From Pseudoclavibacter soli DSM 23366 (GTDB lineage Bacteria; Actinomycetota; Actinomycetes; Actinomycetales; Microbacteriaceae): a DNA stretch of 64,000 nucleotides. Under the pieces are notes generated by a model. It saw only the letters and a program-made list of their open reading frames with translations, had not been told where the DNA came from and ran no database searches. A program made the position numbers and the translations under genes. Of the stretch, positions 33,261-41,568 are shown in pieces. Position 1 is the stretch's first letter; the number at the start of each line of letters is the position of its first letter. The DNA lies in assembly GCF_000423505.1 (NCBI RefSeq), contig NZ_AUIC01000003.1:310001-374000 (forward strand), read 5' to 3'.

Positions 33261-35828
33261 TCAGTCGCGAGCGCTGACCGGCGCGAACGCCAGCGTGCGC
33301 AGCACTGCGTCACCCTCGTCGTTCGAGGCCGCGATGTCGACGAGAGCGGTGATCTCCCAGTCGAGGTCGTCCTCGGGGTCGACCACGCGCTGACGCACCT
33401 GCCACGCTGCAGCATCGGCCCGATCGATCTCAACGAGCCGGGGGCTGCGGGCCTGCGCATCGAAGCCGATTGCGGCGTGCTCTTGGTGATACTGCTCGAG
33501 AGCTGCCGACCAGGCTGCCGCATCCATACCGCCCACCTCGGCGTCGAGTGCCGCGAGCGCATCGACGCGGTCGAACGCGGCCAGTTGCACGCGACGGAAC
33601 AGCTCGTTGCGAATGAGAATCTCGAACCCGCGCCGATCGTCGCTGAGCTTTGGCGGGTTGGGCGGCAGCAGCCGATCGTCGGCATGTGCATGCGCTTCGA
33701 GTTCGGCGGTGTCGGGGTTGATCAGCTCGGCCCATTCGTCGAGCAGGCTCGAATCGACCTGGCGCACGAGCACGCCCAGCCATTCGATGATGGTGCGCAG
33801 CTCGTCGGTCTTCTTGGCGTCGGGCACGGTGTGGGCGAGGGCGCGATAGGCGTCAGAGAGGTAGCGCAGCACCACACCCTCAGAGCGTGCGATGCCATAG
33901 AACCCGATGAGATCGCGAAAGTCCATCGCGCGCTCGAACATGTCGCGCACCACCGACTTCGGGCGCAGCTGCTCGTCGGCGGCCCAGGGCACCTCGCGAA
34001 GGTACTGTTCGAATGCTGCCTGCAGCAGCTCGTCGAGCGGCTTCGGCCATTCGACGGTCTCGACGATCTCCATGCGCTCGTCGTATTCGACGCCCTCGGC
34101 CTTCAACTGCGCGATGACCTCGCCGCGTTCGCGTTTCTGCTGCGCAAACAGCACGGGGCGAGGATCTTCGAGGGTCGCCTCGACCACCGAGATGACGTCG
34201 AGTGCATATGACTCCGACTCGGGGTCGAGCAGCTCGACTGCGGCGAGCGCGAACGGCGACAGCGGCTGGTTCAGCGCGATCTGATCGTCGACACCTGTTG
34301 CCAGCCGAATGATGACGCGGCCGTCATCAAAACCGCGCTGCTCGACCACTTGTGCTGCGCGCAGCGTGCGGTAGATCTGCAGGGCACGGCGAGCCATGGC
34401 CAGCTGCGCCGGCCATGTGTCATGCGAGGTGAAGATGAGATCGCGCACCCGGGTGAAGACGTCGCCTCCGTGAGCGATCGCATTGAGCAGAATGCTGTGG
34501 GTGATGCGCATTTGTGGGCGCAGCGGCTCGGGCTCGGCCGCGATGAGCTTCTGAAAGCTCGGCTCGCCCCAAGAGACCTGCCCGGCGGGCGCCTTCTTGC
34601 GCAGCGCCTTGCGCTTTTTGTTGGGGTCGGCGGCAAACTTCTTGGCGAGCTTCGCGTTCTCGATCTCGTGTTCGGGCGCCTGCGCAACCACATCGCCTTC
34701 GGTGTCGAACCCGGCGCGCCCGGCTCGCCCGGCGATCTGGTGAAACTCGCGCGCGCTCAGATGGCGCTGCCGGGTGCCGTCGAATTTAGTCAGTGCGGTC
34801 AATAGCACGGTGTGAATGGGCACGTTGATGCCGATGCCGAGAGTGTCGGTGCCGCAGATGATCGGCAGCAGCCCCTGCTGAGCCAACTGCTCGACCAGGC
34901 GTCGATAGCGCGGCAGCAGCCCGGCGTGGTGCACACCGATACCGGCCCGAACCAGGCGTGAAAGCGTCTTGCCAAACCCGGTGGTGAAGCGGAATCCGCC
35001 GATTGCCTCAGCGATGCGGTCGCGACGCTCACGTGACACCAGCCCCGCACTGATCAGTGCCTGAGCAGTCTCAACGGCAGACGCCTGCGAGAAATGCACG
35101 ATGTACACCGGGTCGCGCCGAGCGTGAACCAATTCACCGACCAACTCTTGCAGCGGGGTCAGGGAGTATTCGAAGTGCAGCGGCACTGGCCGGGTGACGC
35201 TGGTCACCAGCGCCACCTCGCGCTCGGTTCGTCGGGCGAGGTCGCTCTGGATACAGCTCACATCGCCCAAGGTGGCCGACATCAGCAGAAAGCGGCTGTC
35301 GCGCAGCAGCAACAGCGGCACCTGCCATGCCCAGCCGCGCTCGGGGTCGCCGTAATAATGGAATTCGTCCATGACAATCACCGCGAGTTCAGCGGCATCG
35401 CCATCACGCAGTGCCTGATTGGCCACGATCTCGGCCGTCGCACACACCACGTCGGCACTGCCGTTGACAGACGAGTCGCCGGTAACCATGCCCACCCGCT
35501 GAGCGCCGAACAGCTCGACCATGTCGAAGAACTTCTCGCTGACAAGCGCCTTGATCGGAGCAGTGTAGGCGGCCCGCTCACCGCGCCAGAGCGCGAAGAA
35601 CACCGCGCCGAGAGCCACCAGCGACTTGCCTGAGCCGGTGGGGGTGGCCAGAATCACATGCGACCCGGCGGCGAGCTCGAGCAGTGCCTCCTGCTGCGCG
35701 TCATATGGCTCAATGCCCTGCGCGCCAACCCACTGCATGAACGCGTCGAAGGCGGCATCTGCGTCATCGGCATCGTGATCGACGTCGAGCAGCGCACCGA
35801 GCGCAGGCTGCCGGTCGTCGAGAGTCAT
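33261..35828 (-). CDS. Ski2-like DEAD/DEAH helicase with DUF3516 domain
   Basis: The 855-residue protein has an N-terminal helicase core: motif I ATPTGSGKS, II VMDEFHYY, III SATL, then HHAGLLPRYRRLVEQLAQQG, GTDTLGIGINVP and QIAGRAGRAG. A basic linker with several Lys/Arg repeats follows, then about 400 residues matching the actinobacterial DUF3516 domain. Its nucleic-acid substrate is not established. The frame is open to 36446, but the ATG at 35828 is right: TACACT (minus strand, 35835-35840) lies six bases upstream, and the longer frame would cover the divergent NUDIX gene. It is probably leaderless. Confidence 0.88.
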   Translation of the reverse strand: MTLDDRQPALGALLDVDHDADDADAAFDAFMQWVGAQGIEPYDAQQEALLELAAGSHVILATPTGSGKSLVALGAVFFALWRGERAAYTAPIKALVSEKFFDMVELFGAQRVGMVTGDSSVNGSADVVCATAEIVANQALRDGDAAELAVIVMDEFHYYGDPERGWAWQVPLLLLRDSRFLLMSATLGDVSCIQSDLARRTEREVALVTSVTRPVPLHFEYSLTPLQELVGELVHARRDPVYIVHFSQASAVETAQALISAGLVSRERRDRIAEAIGGFRFTTGFGKTLSRLVRAGIGVHHAGLLPRYRRLVEQLAQQGLLPIICGTDTLGIGINVPIHTVLLTALTKFDGTRQRHLSAREFHQIAGRAGRAGFDTEGDVVAQAPEHEIENAKLAKKFAADPNKKRKALRKKAPAGQVSWGEPSFQKLIAAEPEPLRPQMRITHSILLNAIAHGGDVFTRVRDLIFTSHDTWPAQLAMARRALQIYRTLRAAQVVEQRGFDDGRVIIRLATGVDDQIALNQPLSPFALAAVELLDPESESYALDVISVVEATLEDPRPVLFAQQKRERGEVIAQLKAEGVEYDERMEIVETVEWPKPLDELLQAAFEQYLREVPWAADEQLRPKSVVRDMFERAMDFRDLIGFYGIARSEGVVLRYLSDAYRALAHTVPDAKKTDELRTIIEWLGVLVRQVDSSLLDEWAELINPDTAELEAHAHADDRLLPPNPPKLSDDRRGFEILIRNELFRRVQLAAFDRVDALAALDAEVGGMDAAAWSAALEQYHQEHAAIGFDAQARSPRLVEIDRADAAAWQVRQRVVDPEDDLDWEITALVDIAASNDEGDAVLRTLAFAPVSARD

Positions 35829-35834
35829 GCCTTC

Positions 35835-35861
35835 AGTGTAGACGGGTCGGCTGGCTAGACT
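35835..35861. promoter_or_regulatory. Back-to-back -10 boxes of two leaderless divergent genes
   Basis: The 39 bases between the helicase start (minus, 35828) and the NUDIX start (plus, 35868) contain TACACT for the minus strand (35835-35840) and TAGACT for the plus strand (35856-35861), each six bases from its start codon. The -35 region of either promoter must overlap the -10 of the other, so initiation at the two should be mutually exclusive. Confidence 0.6.
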
Positions 35862-35867
35862 GAGGCC

Positions 35868-36374
35868 ATGAGTGACAACCAGTACCTGCACCCTGCTCCC
35901 GATCAGTACGCTGTGCGTGACGCCGGCGATGCCTGGGTCGAGGGGCCCGACGGCACCAAATACTGGGGCCGCTTCGGCGCCGCAGGGCTGCTCGCCCACG
36001 ACACCGACCGCGGTGTGCTGCTGCAGCACCGCGTCGAATGGAGCCACCATGGTGGCACCTGGGGCGTGCCCGGTGGCGCCCGCCGCACTGGTGAAACGGC
36101 TCAGCAGGCTGCATTGCGCGAGGCGGGCGAAGAGGCGGGTGTTCCCGCCGATGCCGTGCAGATCTTTGATGAGCAGGTGCTCGATCTGGGCTTCTGGTCG
36201 TATGTCACCGTCATCGCCCGCGTGTTGCACCCCTTCGAGGCAGTGCGCACCGATGCTGAGAGCCTCGAGCTGGCTTGGGTGCCGCTGACACATGTTGAGC
36301 GGCTCGACCTGCATCCGGGGTTCGCCTCGGCGTGGCCTGAACTGCACCGCAGACTGCTGGCCGCCGAAGCCTAG
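35868..36374 (+). CDS. NUDIX hydrolase
   Basis: The 168-residue product contains a complete Nudix box, GGARRTGETAQQAALREAGEEAG, in which the REAGEE glutamates bind Mg2+. It hydrolyses a nucleoside diphosphate linked to another group; the substrate (oxidised nucleotide, ADP-ribose or similar) cannot be told. An N-terminal extension YAVRDAGDAWVEGPDGTKYWGRFGAAGLL is shared by actinobacterial relatives. TAGACT lies six bases before the ATG, so the message is likely leaderless. It faces the helicase gene and converges on the glutamate racemase homologue with a 44-base gap. Confidence 0.9.
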   Translation: MSDNQYLHPAPDQYAVRDAGDAWVEGPDGTKYWGRFGAAGLLAHDTDRGVLLQHRVEWSHHGGTWGVPGGARRTGETAQQAALREAGEEAGVPADAVQIFDEQVLDLGFWSYVTVIARVLHPFEAVRTDAESLELAWVPLTHVERLDLHPGFASAWPELHRRLLAAEA

Positions 36375-36418
36375 CGACCCCGCGCATCCTGCCGAACCCC
36401 AAGCTTTGAGCGCGACGC

Positions 36419-37183
36419 TCAGTCGAGGTGATGCCGGATGGCCCACTCCAGTTCGTCGGCTCGGCGCACCCCCGCTGCCGCGAATGACGAGTCTGCGGCG
36501 AACGCGGCGACATCTGCCGAGGGTGCGATGCGCATGCGACGCAGCGTCTGGCGGGCCACTGCCTCGGCGCTGTCAAACAACGCGACCCCTTCGGGCAGGT
36601 GCCGGGCGATGACGTCAGAAACCAGCGGATAGTGTGTGCAGCCAAGTACCACTGCCTCAACGTCTTTCGGTGTCTCGGCAACGAGGTGCTGCACGGCCGT
36701 TTCGATGCCGGCCTCATCCCCGGCTTCGATCTGCGCGGCAAGATCGTGACTGCCCACTACGCTGACGTCGCGGCCGGTGGCGAACACCGAGATCAGGTCT
36801 TCGAGGTACTCACTACGTGCGGTAGTGGCAGTCGCCCAGACGGCGAACCTCTGGTGCCGCGCGGCAGCCGGCTTGACCGCGGGAACGGTGGCGATGATCG
36901 GCAGGCGTGGTTCGAACTGCTCACGCAGCGGCTCACGGGCGACGATGCTCGCCGTGTTGCAGGCTAGTGCGATCGCGTTGGCGCCATGGTCACGCGCGTG
37001 ACGCGCCATGGCGAAGACGCGTTCGACCACGTCGCCAGGGTCGCGCTCGCCCCACGGCCCGCCCTCGGGGTCGGTCTCGAGCAGCACTTCGACCTCAGGC
37101 GCGAGCCGGTGAATCCATTTTGCGGTCGGCAGCAGCCCCTTGCCAGAGTCGATCAGGGCAACGCGCTTCGCAGTTTCACTCAC
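36419..37183 (-). CDS. murI: Aspartate/glutamate racemase family protein (MurI-like)
   Basis: The 254-residue protein has both catalytic cysteines of cofactor-independent racemases, in LACNTAS and LGCTHYPLVSD. The N-terminal motif is VALIDSGKGLLPT instead of the FDSGVGGL of classical MurI, but the catalytic Asp-Ser pair is kept. Glutamate racemase would supply D-glutamate for peptidoglycan. The variant motif belongs to an actinobacterial subgroup whose activity I cannot verify. The start is the GTG at 37183, with TACAAT (minus strand, 37190-37195) six bases upstream; the frame is open far upstream but only as antisense of ppx. Confidence 0.78.
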   Translation of the reverse strand: MSETAKRVALIDSGKGLLPTAKWIHRLAPEVEVLLETDPEGGPWGERDPGDVVERVFAMARHARDHGANAIALACNTASIVAREPLREQFEPRLPIIATVPAVKPAAARHQRFAVWATATTARSEYLEDLISVFATGRDVSVVGSHDLAAQIEAGDEAGIETAVQHLVAETPKDVEAVVLGCTHYPLVSDVIARHLPEGVALFDSAEAVARQTLRRMRIAPSADVAAFAADSSFAAAGVRRADELEWAIRHHLD

Positions 37184-37261
37184 GCCACGATTGTACGCGC
37201 GACGCGTTCGTGCACCGCGCAGGTGTGCAGGCAACCTCAGTGCGCCCACTAGGCTGGAGCC

Positions 37262-38197
37262 ATGCGACTTGGAGTGCTTGACGTCGGATCGAACACCGTT
37301 CACTTGGTGGTGGTTGACGCGCACCCGGGCGCCAACCCCTCGCCGTATTCCACGCACAAGTCTGTGCTGCGGCTCATGCGCTATCTCGCGCCCGACGGCT
37401 CCATCAATGAAGCCGGTGTCGAACATCTGGTGCGATCGATCCGCGAGGCCGCGGCGAGCGCACGCGCCGAACGAGTCGACAAGCTGATTGCGATTGCCAC
37501 CTCGGCAGTGCGCGAAGCGACCAACGGCCCGTGGGTGATCGACCACATCGAGCAGCAGACCGGCGTGCGGCTGCAGGTGCTCGAGGGCGAAGACGAGGCG
37601 CGTCTGACGTTTTTGGCCGTACGACGTTGGTTTGGCTGGTCGTCGGGCAATATTCTGCTGTTCGACATCGGCGGCGGCTCGCTCGAGATTGCCGCCGGGT
37701 CGTCCGAGTACCCTACGGTGGCACGATCCGTGCCGCTGGGCGCTGGGCGCTCGACCATCGGGTTTCTGCATGATGACCCGCCGACCAAAGAGCAGATCTC
37801 TCGCCTCAAGCGTTATGCTTTCGAGCAGCTGAGCGACGTGGTCGATGCGTTCGCCGCGCTGCCAGCGCCCGACCATGTGATCGGCAGCTCCAAGACCATC
37901 CGCTCGTTAGCCCGACTGGCCGGCCAGTCTCATACCCATGGCGCCCTGAGCTCGCAGTGGCTGCGGCGTGCTGATCTCAAGCGCTGGCTGCCCCGCCTGG
38001 CCGGCGTGCCCGCCGAGCAGCGCCAGAATCTGCCCGGAGTTACCGCCGACCGCTCGTTCCAAATCGTGGGCGGCGCTGTCGTGCTCAATCAGGCGATGAA
38101 GGTGTTCGGGGCCGACGAGCTGCAGGCGAGCCCATGGGCGCTGCGCGAGGGGGTCATCCTGCGCTATCTCGACTCACTCGACACCGCCGACCTCTGA
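37262..38197 (+). CDS. ppx: Exopolyphosphatase / pppGpp phosphatase (Ppx/GppA family)
   Basis: The 311-residue protein is an actin-like ATPase-fold hydrolase with LGVLDVGSNTVHLVV at the N-terminus, IATSAVREATN, FDIGGGSLEIA as the phosphate-2 loop, and a C-terminal SPWALREGVILRYLD. At this length it lacks the extra helical domains of E. coli Ppx and matches the short actinobacterial type that degrades short-chain polyphosphate. TAGGCT lies six bases before the ATG, making it leaderless. A PPK2 kinase gene is found 5 kb away, so the window holds enzymes for both using and breaking polyphosphate. A strong terminator follows. Confidence 0.92.
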   Translation: MRLGVLDVGSNTVHLVVVDAHPGANPSPYSTHKSVLRLMRYLAPDGSINEAGVEHLVRSIREAAASARAERVDKLIAIATSAVREATNGPWVIDHIEQQTGVRLQVLEGEDEARLTFLAVRRWFGWSSGNILLFDIGGGSLEIAAGSSEYPTVARSVPLGAGRSTIGFLHDDPPTKEQISRLKRYAFEQLSDVVDAFAALPAPDHVIGSSKTIRSLARLAGQSHTHGALSSQWLRRADLKRWLPRLAGVPAEQRQNLPGVTADRSFQIVGGAVVLNQAMKVFGADELQASPWALREGVILRYLDSLDTADL

Positions 38198-38251
38198 ATC
38201 TGCGTAGCTCTAGAGCTGGCGTGCAGCCAGAAACTGCACACGTGCAGACGC

Positions 38252-38288
38252 AAAGATGCCCGCGAGTGTAAGACCCGCGGGCATCTTT
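38252..38288. terminator. Bidirectional terminator between ppx and the alcohol dehydrogenase
   Basis: AAAGATGCCCGCG (38252-38264) and CGCGGGCATCTTT (38276-38288) are a perfect 13-bp stem with an 11-base loop and short A and T runs on the two sides. It lies between converging genes and should stop transcription from both directions. Confidence 0.9.
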
Positions 38289-38299
38289 GTGTGAAGTGA

Positions 38300-39352
38300 C
38301 TACTTGGTGAAGTCTGTGATGACCGTCACGCCGTTCACCTTGAAGTTCGACATGTCGTTGTACACGTCGATGATGCCGCCCAGGCTGGTCTCGCCGGTGA
38401 CCAGGTCACCGGGGGTCAGCTTGCCAGTGGCAACCTGGTTGAGCAGGCGCGGGAACTCAGCGCGCGGCATGCCGAACGAACCGAGGTACGAGATCTCGTT
38501 GGCGATGATGTCGTTGACATCGAGCGGAATCAGACCGTCGGCGCCCATCGGGGTCATGCCGATCTGCACGGCGCGGCCCTTGCGCTTGACGCTCTTCAGC
38601 GAGCTCAGCAGCGTGGCGTTGATGCCCAGCGCGTCGACGCTGACATCGGCACCGCCGTGGGTGAGGTCACGAACGGCCTCGGCTGCGTCGGTGTTCATGC
38701 TGTTGATGGTGTGCACCGCGCCGACCTTCCTGGCGAAGTCGAGCTTGTCATCGGCGATGTCGATGGCGATCACGTTGGCACCGGCAGCGGTGGCGATCTG
38801 GATGGCCGACAGGCCGACGCCTCCCGAGCCGTACACCGAGATCCACTCGCCCGGCTGCACCTTGCCGACGCTCAGCACGCCGTGATAGGCGGTCATGAAA
38901 CGGCAGCCCATGCCTGAAGCCTGAGCGAACTCGACCTCTTCGGGCAGCGGGATCAGGTTGAAGTCAGCGGTGGGCACGTGAGCATACTCGGCGAAGCCAC
39001 CGTTGTAGGTGAAGCCCGGCATGGTCTGGTGCTCGCACACGTTCGAGTTGCCCTCGAGGCAGGCCTGGCAGGTGCCGTCGCCACAGGTGAACGGAACGAT
39101 CACGCGATCGCCCGGCTTCACCTTGTGCACGTTCTTGCCGACCTCAGTCACGATGCCGCTCATCTCATGGCCACCGACCATGGGCAGCGGAGCCAGGAAG
39201 CCGGTCCACTCGCCCTTCCAGCCGTGCCAGTCACTGCGGCAGATGCCACAGGCCTGCACCGAGATAATGGCACCGTCATCGGTGAGCACCGGGTCTGGAA
39301 CGTCAGTGACGTTCAGCGGCGCATTGAACTCTTCAAGGACTGCAGCCTTCAT
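38300..39352 (-). CDS. Zinc-dependent alcohol dehydrogenase (MDR superfamily)
   Basis: The 350-residue protein has the medium-chain dehydrogenase layout: catalytic zinc ligands in ACGICRSDWH and GGHEMSG, a structural-zinc loop with four cysteines (CGDGTCQACLEGNSNVC region), and a nucleotide-binding YGSGGVGLSAIQIA. The substrate could be ethanol or another primary or secondary alcohol. GGGAG lies before the ATG at 39352; the frame extends eight codons further but without a better site. A promoter and a 16-bp perfect palindrome lie upstream, so it is tightly regulated. The C-terminus faces the shared terminator with ppx. Confidence 0.93.
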   Translation of the reverse strand: MKAAVLEEFNAPLNVTDVPDPVLTDDGAIISVQACGICRSDWHGWKGEWTGFLAPLPMVGGHEMSGIVTEVGKNVHKVKPGDRVIVPFTCGDGTCQACLEGNSNVCEHQTMPGFTYNGGFAEYAHVPTADFNLIPLPEEVEFAQASGMGCRFMTAYHGVLSVGKVQPGEWISVYGSGGVGLSAIQIATAAGANVIAIDIADDKLDFARKVGAVHTINSMNTDAAEAVRDLTHGGADVSVDALGINATLLSSLKSVKRKGRAVQIGMTPMGADGLIPLDVNDIIANEISYLGSFGMPRAEFPRLLNQVATGKLTPGDLVTGETSLGGIIDVYNDMSNFKVNGVTVITDFTK

Positions 39353-39384
39353 TGATCTCCCTTTAGTTAGGATCACCTTAACAG

Positions 39385-39434
39385 TGATCGTATACGATCA
39401 TTTTGAGCGTAACACTGGGTAACCATTTTGACAA
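39385..39434 (-). promoter_or_regulatory. Promoter and 16-bp perfect palindrome of the alcohol dehydrogenase
   Basis: Reading the minus strand, TTGTCA (39434-39429) and TACGCT (39411-39406) are 17 bases apart, and the predicted transcript start lies at about 39399. TGATCGTATACGATCA (39385-39400) is an exact palindrome covering about +1 to +16. The TCGTATACGA core resembles operators of GntR/FCD-type repressors. A bound protein would block initiation. No GntR gene is in the window. Confidence 0.65.
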
Positions 39435-39522
39435 TTAGTTCAGTATGTGCTAATGAGGCTAATTCTCATTACTGTCTGCACTCGACAGGCACACCCCCCT
39501 CCCGCGCGGGCATAATGAGGCT

Positions 39523-39915
39523 ATGACACAGTTGCTGACCCGCATCGTACTCACCGCGCTGGCCCTCTGGGCGACCACGGCAGTGGTTCCCGGCATCCAG
39601 GTCATCCCCTTCACCGGCAGTGAACCGCTCAGCTCAATCGTCTCAATGCTGTTCGTCGCGTTGATCATCGCCGTGGTCAACGCAGCCTTGGGGCCGATCC
39701 TCAAAGTGCTGAGCCTGCCGCTGTACATAGTGACGCTCGGGCTGTGGTCAATCGTGCTCAACGCACTGCTGCTCTGGCTGGCCGCGCAGATCAGCTCGCT
39801 GTTCGGCTGGGGCCTCGTCATCGACCGGTTCTGGTGGTCGGCCGTCTTGGGTGCGATCGTGCTCGGTTTCGTCAACTGGGCACTCAGTGTGCTCACCCGA
39901 AGGCTCACGGCCTGA
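39523..39915 (+). CDS. Phage-holin-4-like small membrane protein (PF04020 type)
   Basis: The 130-residue protein has four hydrophobic segments, with the family features ALALWATTAVVPGIQV near the N-terminus, VNAALGPILKVLSLPLYIVTLGL in the middle and a C-terminal AIVLGFVNWALSVLTRRL. Despite the family name it is a common chromosomal protein of unknown function in actinobacteria and is not evidence of a prophage. CATAAT lies six bases before the ATG, so it is probably leaderless. It converges on the DsbA-like gene with a six-base gap. Confidence 0.88.
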   Translation: MTQLLTRIVLTALALWATTAVVPGIQVIPFTGSEPLSSIVSMLFVALIIAVVNAALGPILKVLSLPLYIVTLGLWSIVLNALLLWLAAQISSLFGWGLVIDRFWWSAVLGAIVLGFVNWALSVLTRRLTA

Positions 39916-39921
39916 GAGGCC

Positions 39922-40593
39922 TCACTCGGCGCGCGCGACGCCCTCCTGCCACACCTGCTCGAGCGCACGCTCGAACACTTCGACTGGCTGTGCACCCGGC
40001 AGCGCGTAGGCGTTCTGCAGCACGAAGAACGGCACCCCGGTGATGCCGAGCTCATTGGCACGCTGGATGTCGTCGGCCACCGCCTGCTCTTCGGCCTCGC
40101 CATCGAGAGCAGCCCGGGCCTGCTCAGCACTCAGGCCCACCTGCCGGGCCAGCTCAACCAGCGTCTGATCGTCAGCGACGTCAGCACCCTGTTCGAAGTG
40201 CGCCGCGAACAGCGCTTCGACCAGTCTCGACTGTGCTGCCTCTCCGCCCTCACGCAGTGCAGCCTGCAGCAGACGATGCGCGCGACGAGTGTTCGCCACC
40301 ACGGTGCGGTCGAAGCGGTATTCGATGTCGACGTCGCGGCCTCGCTCAGCGATCTGCGCGAACATGCCCTCTACCTGCTCAGCCGAAAGCCCTTTGCGTT
40401 CAACCAGATAGTCGAGCTCACTGCCAGTGGCATCAGCCGGCACATCAGGGTCGAGCTGATAGCTGTGGAAGGTGACCCGGACATCCTGCGCATGCGGAAA
40501 GTTGGCCAGTGCACGCTGCAGCGACCGCTCGCCCAGATAGCACCAGGGGCAGGCCACATCAGACCACACGTCAATCGAGATCGTCTTCGTCAT
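39922..40593 (-). CDS. DsbA family oxidoreductase (FrnE-like)
   Basis: The 223-residue product has a thioredoxin fold with the active site CPWCYLG near residues 15-21 and a helical insertion. The second conserved part is GITGVPFFVLQNAYALPGAQP, including the cis-Pro. There is no signal peptide, so it is cytoplasmic like FrnE and the polyketide-type disulfide isomerases, and may act in redox or stress responses. It lies downstream of the pyridoxal kinase gene on the same strand by 52 bases. The substrate is unknown. Confidence 0.9.
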   Translation of the reverse strand: MTKTISIDVWSDVACPWCYLGERSLQRALANFPHAQDVRVTFHSYQLDPDVPADATGSELDYLVERKGLSAEQVEGMFAQIAERGRDVDIEYRFDRTVVANTRRAHRLLQAALREGGEAAQSRLVEALFAAHFEQGADVADDQTLVELARQVGLSAEQARAALDGEAEEQAVADDIQRANELGITGVPFFVLQNAYALPGAQPVEVFERALEQVWQEGVARAE

Positions 40594-40645
40594 GGTGGGG
40601 CCAACGTTGCGCGTCGCGGCGGTATTCCGATGACTCGGCCCGGCG

Positions 40646-41455
40646 TCAGGCCTGAACGGCGCCCTGCCAAATCACGTCGAACGGCGCCTGCGAGGTGACT
40701 CGAGCCTTGATGCCGTCGGTCACAAACCGCTTGGCACGCCTGGCCGCCTCGAGCGGGGTGTCTCCCTGAGCCAGTGCAGCCGTCACCGCGGCAGCAAGCG
40801 TGCACCCGGCACCGGCGACCACGTGCTCGCCGACCTTCGGCTCGCGCAGCACCTCGAGAGTGGTGCCGTCATAGAACACGTCGATCGCGTCGGGCCCCTC
40901 GAGCCGCACGCCACCCTTGGCGAGCACGGCTGCGCCGCTGCGATCATGGATGCGCTTGGCCGCCTCGATCAGATCAGTCTCGTTGCCGATGTGCTCAAGC
41001 CCAGACAGCCGCTCCGATTCGAAGTGGTTGGGCGTGACGAACGTGGCCTTGGGCAGCACCTGAGTGATGAGCGCCTGATCGGTGTCGAGCGCGGCACCCG
41101 GCTCTTGCCCCTTGCAGATCAGCACTGGATCAAGCACGACGTTCTGATACTCGCGCTCGCTGAGCGCCTGCGCCACCCGCTCGATGCTGGCCGGCACGCC
41201 GAGCATGCCGATCTTCACCGTCTGCAGCTGGTCTGGGCCATAGGCCGAGGTGATCGCCTCGATCTGGTCGCTGATCACCTGGGGATCGACCGGCACAAAC
41301 CGATGCCCCCAGTTGTTCTTGGGATCAAACGAGACGATGCAGGTGAGCGCAATGGCACCGAACACACCGAACTGCTGAAAGGTCTTGAGGTCGGCCTGGG
41401 CACCGGCACCGCCGGTGGCTTCGGATCCGGCGATTGTGTACGCGAATGATGGCAT
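40646..41455 (-). CDS. pdxK: Pyridoxine/pyridoxal kinase of the ThiD fold (PdxK type)
   Basis: The 269-residue ribokinase-fold protein begins with YTIAGSEATGGAGAQADLKTFQQFGVFG and has KIGMLG, VLDPVLICKG, FVTPNHFES and the anion-hole segment GAGCTLAAAVTAAL with catalytic Cys rather than Asp. These features match the PdxK branch of the ThiD family from Firmicutes more closely than HMP-P kinase. It should phosphorylate vitamin B6 vitamers, and may also act on HMP, which matters since thiC in this window is broken. TAGAAT (minus strand, 41462-41467) lies six bases before the ATG. Confidence 0.8.
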   Translation of the reverse strand: MPSFAYTIAGSEATGGAGAQADLKTFQQFGVFGAIALTCIVSFDPKNNWGHRFVPVDPQVISDQIEAITSAYGPDQLQTVKIGMLGVPASIERVAQALSEREYQNVVLDPVLICKGQEPGAALDTDQALITQVLPKATFVTPNHFESERLSGLEHIGNETDLIEAAKRIHDRSGAAVLAKGGVRLEGPDAIDVFYDGTTLEVLREPKVGEHVVAGAGCTLAAAVTAALAQGDTPLEAARRAKRFVTDGIKARVTSQAPFDVIWQGAVQA

Positions 41456-41496
41456 GCGGCAATTCTACGCGCCGAGACGTGCACATATTCACGCCC

Positions 41497-41562
41497 CGTG
41501 CACGATCTCCCCCTCAGCATGCCCAACCTGACGAAATTATGCGCAGCACGGTGAAATCGTGC
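41497..41562. repeat. Second copy of the intergenic GGTGAAATCGTGC repeat element
   Basis: The gap between yigZ and pdxK contains CGTGCACGATCTC (41497-41509), a degenerate unit GACGAAATTATGC (41530-41542) and GGTGAAATCGTGC (41550-41562). The order and spacing mirror those at 2440-2527: an inverted GCACGATCTC end followed by two direct GTGAAATC units about 20 bases apart. It therefore appears to be a dispersed intergenic element. Confidence 0.5.
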
Positions 41563-41568
41563 CCCCAC

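Noticed and set aside
39523-39915. Prophage marker (holin)
   Set aside because: The family is a common chromosomal membrane protein; no phage genes or integrase are near.
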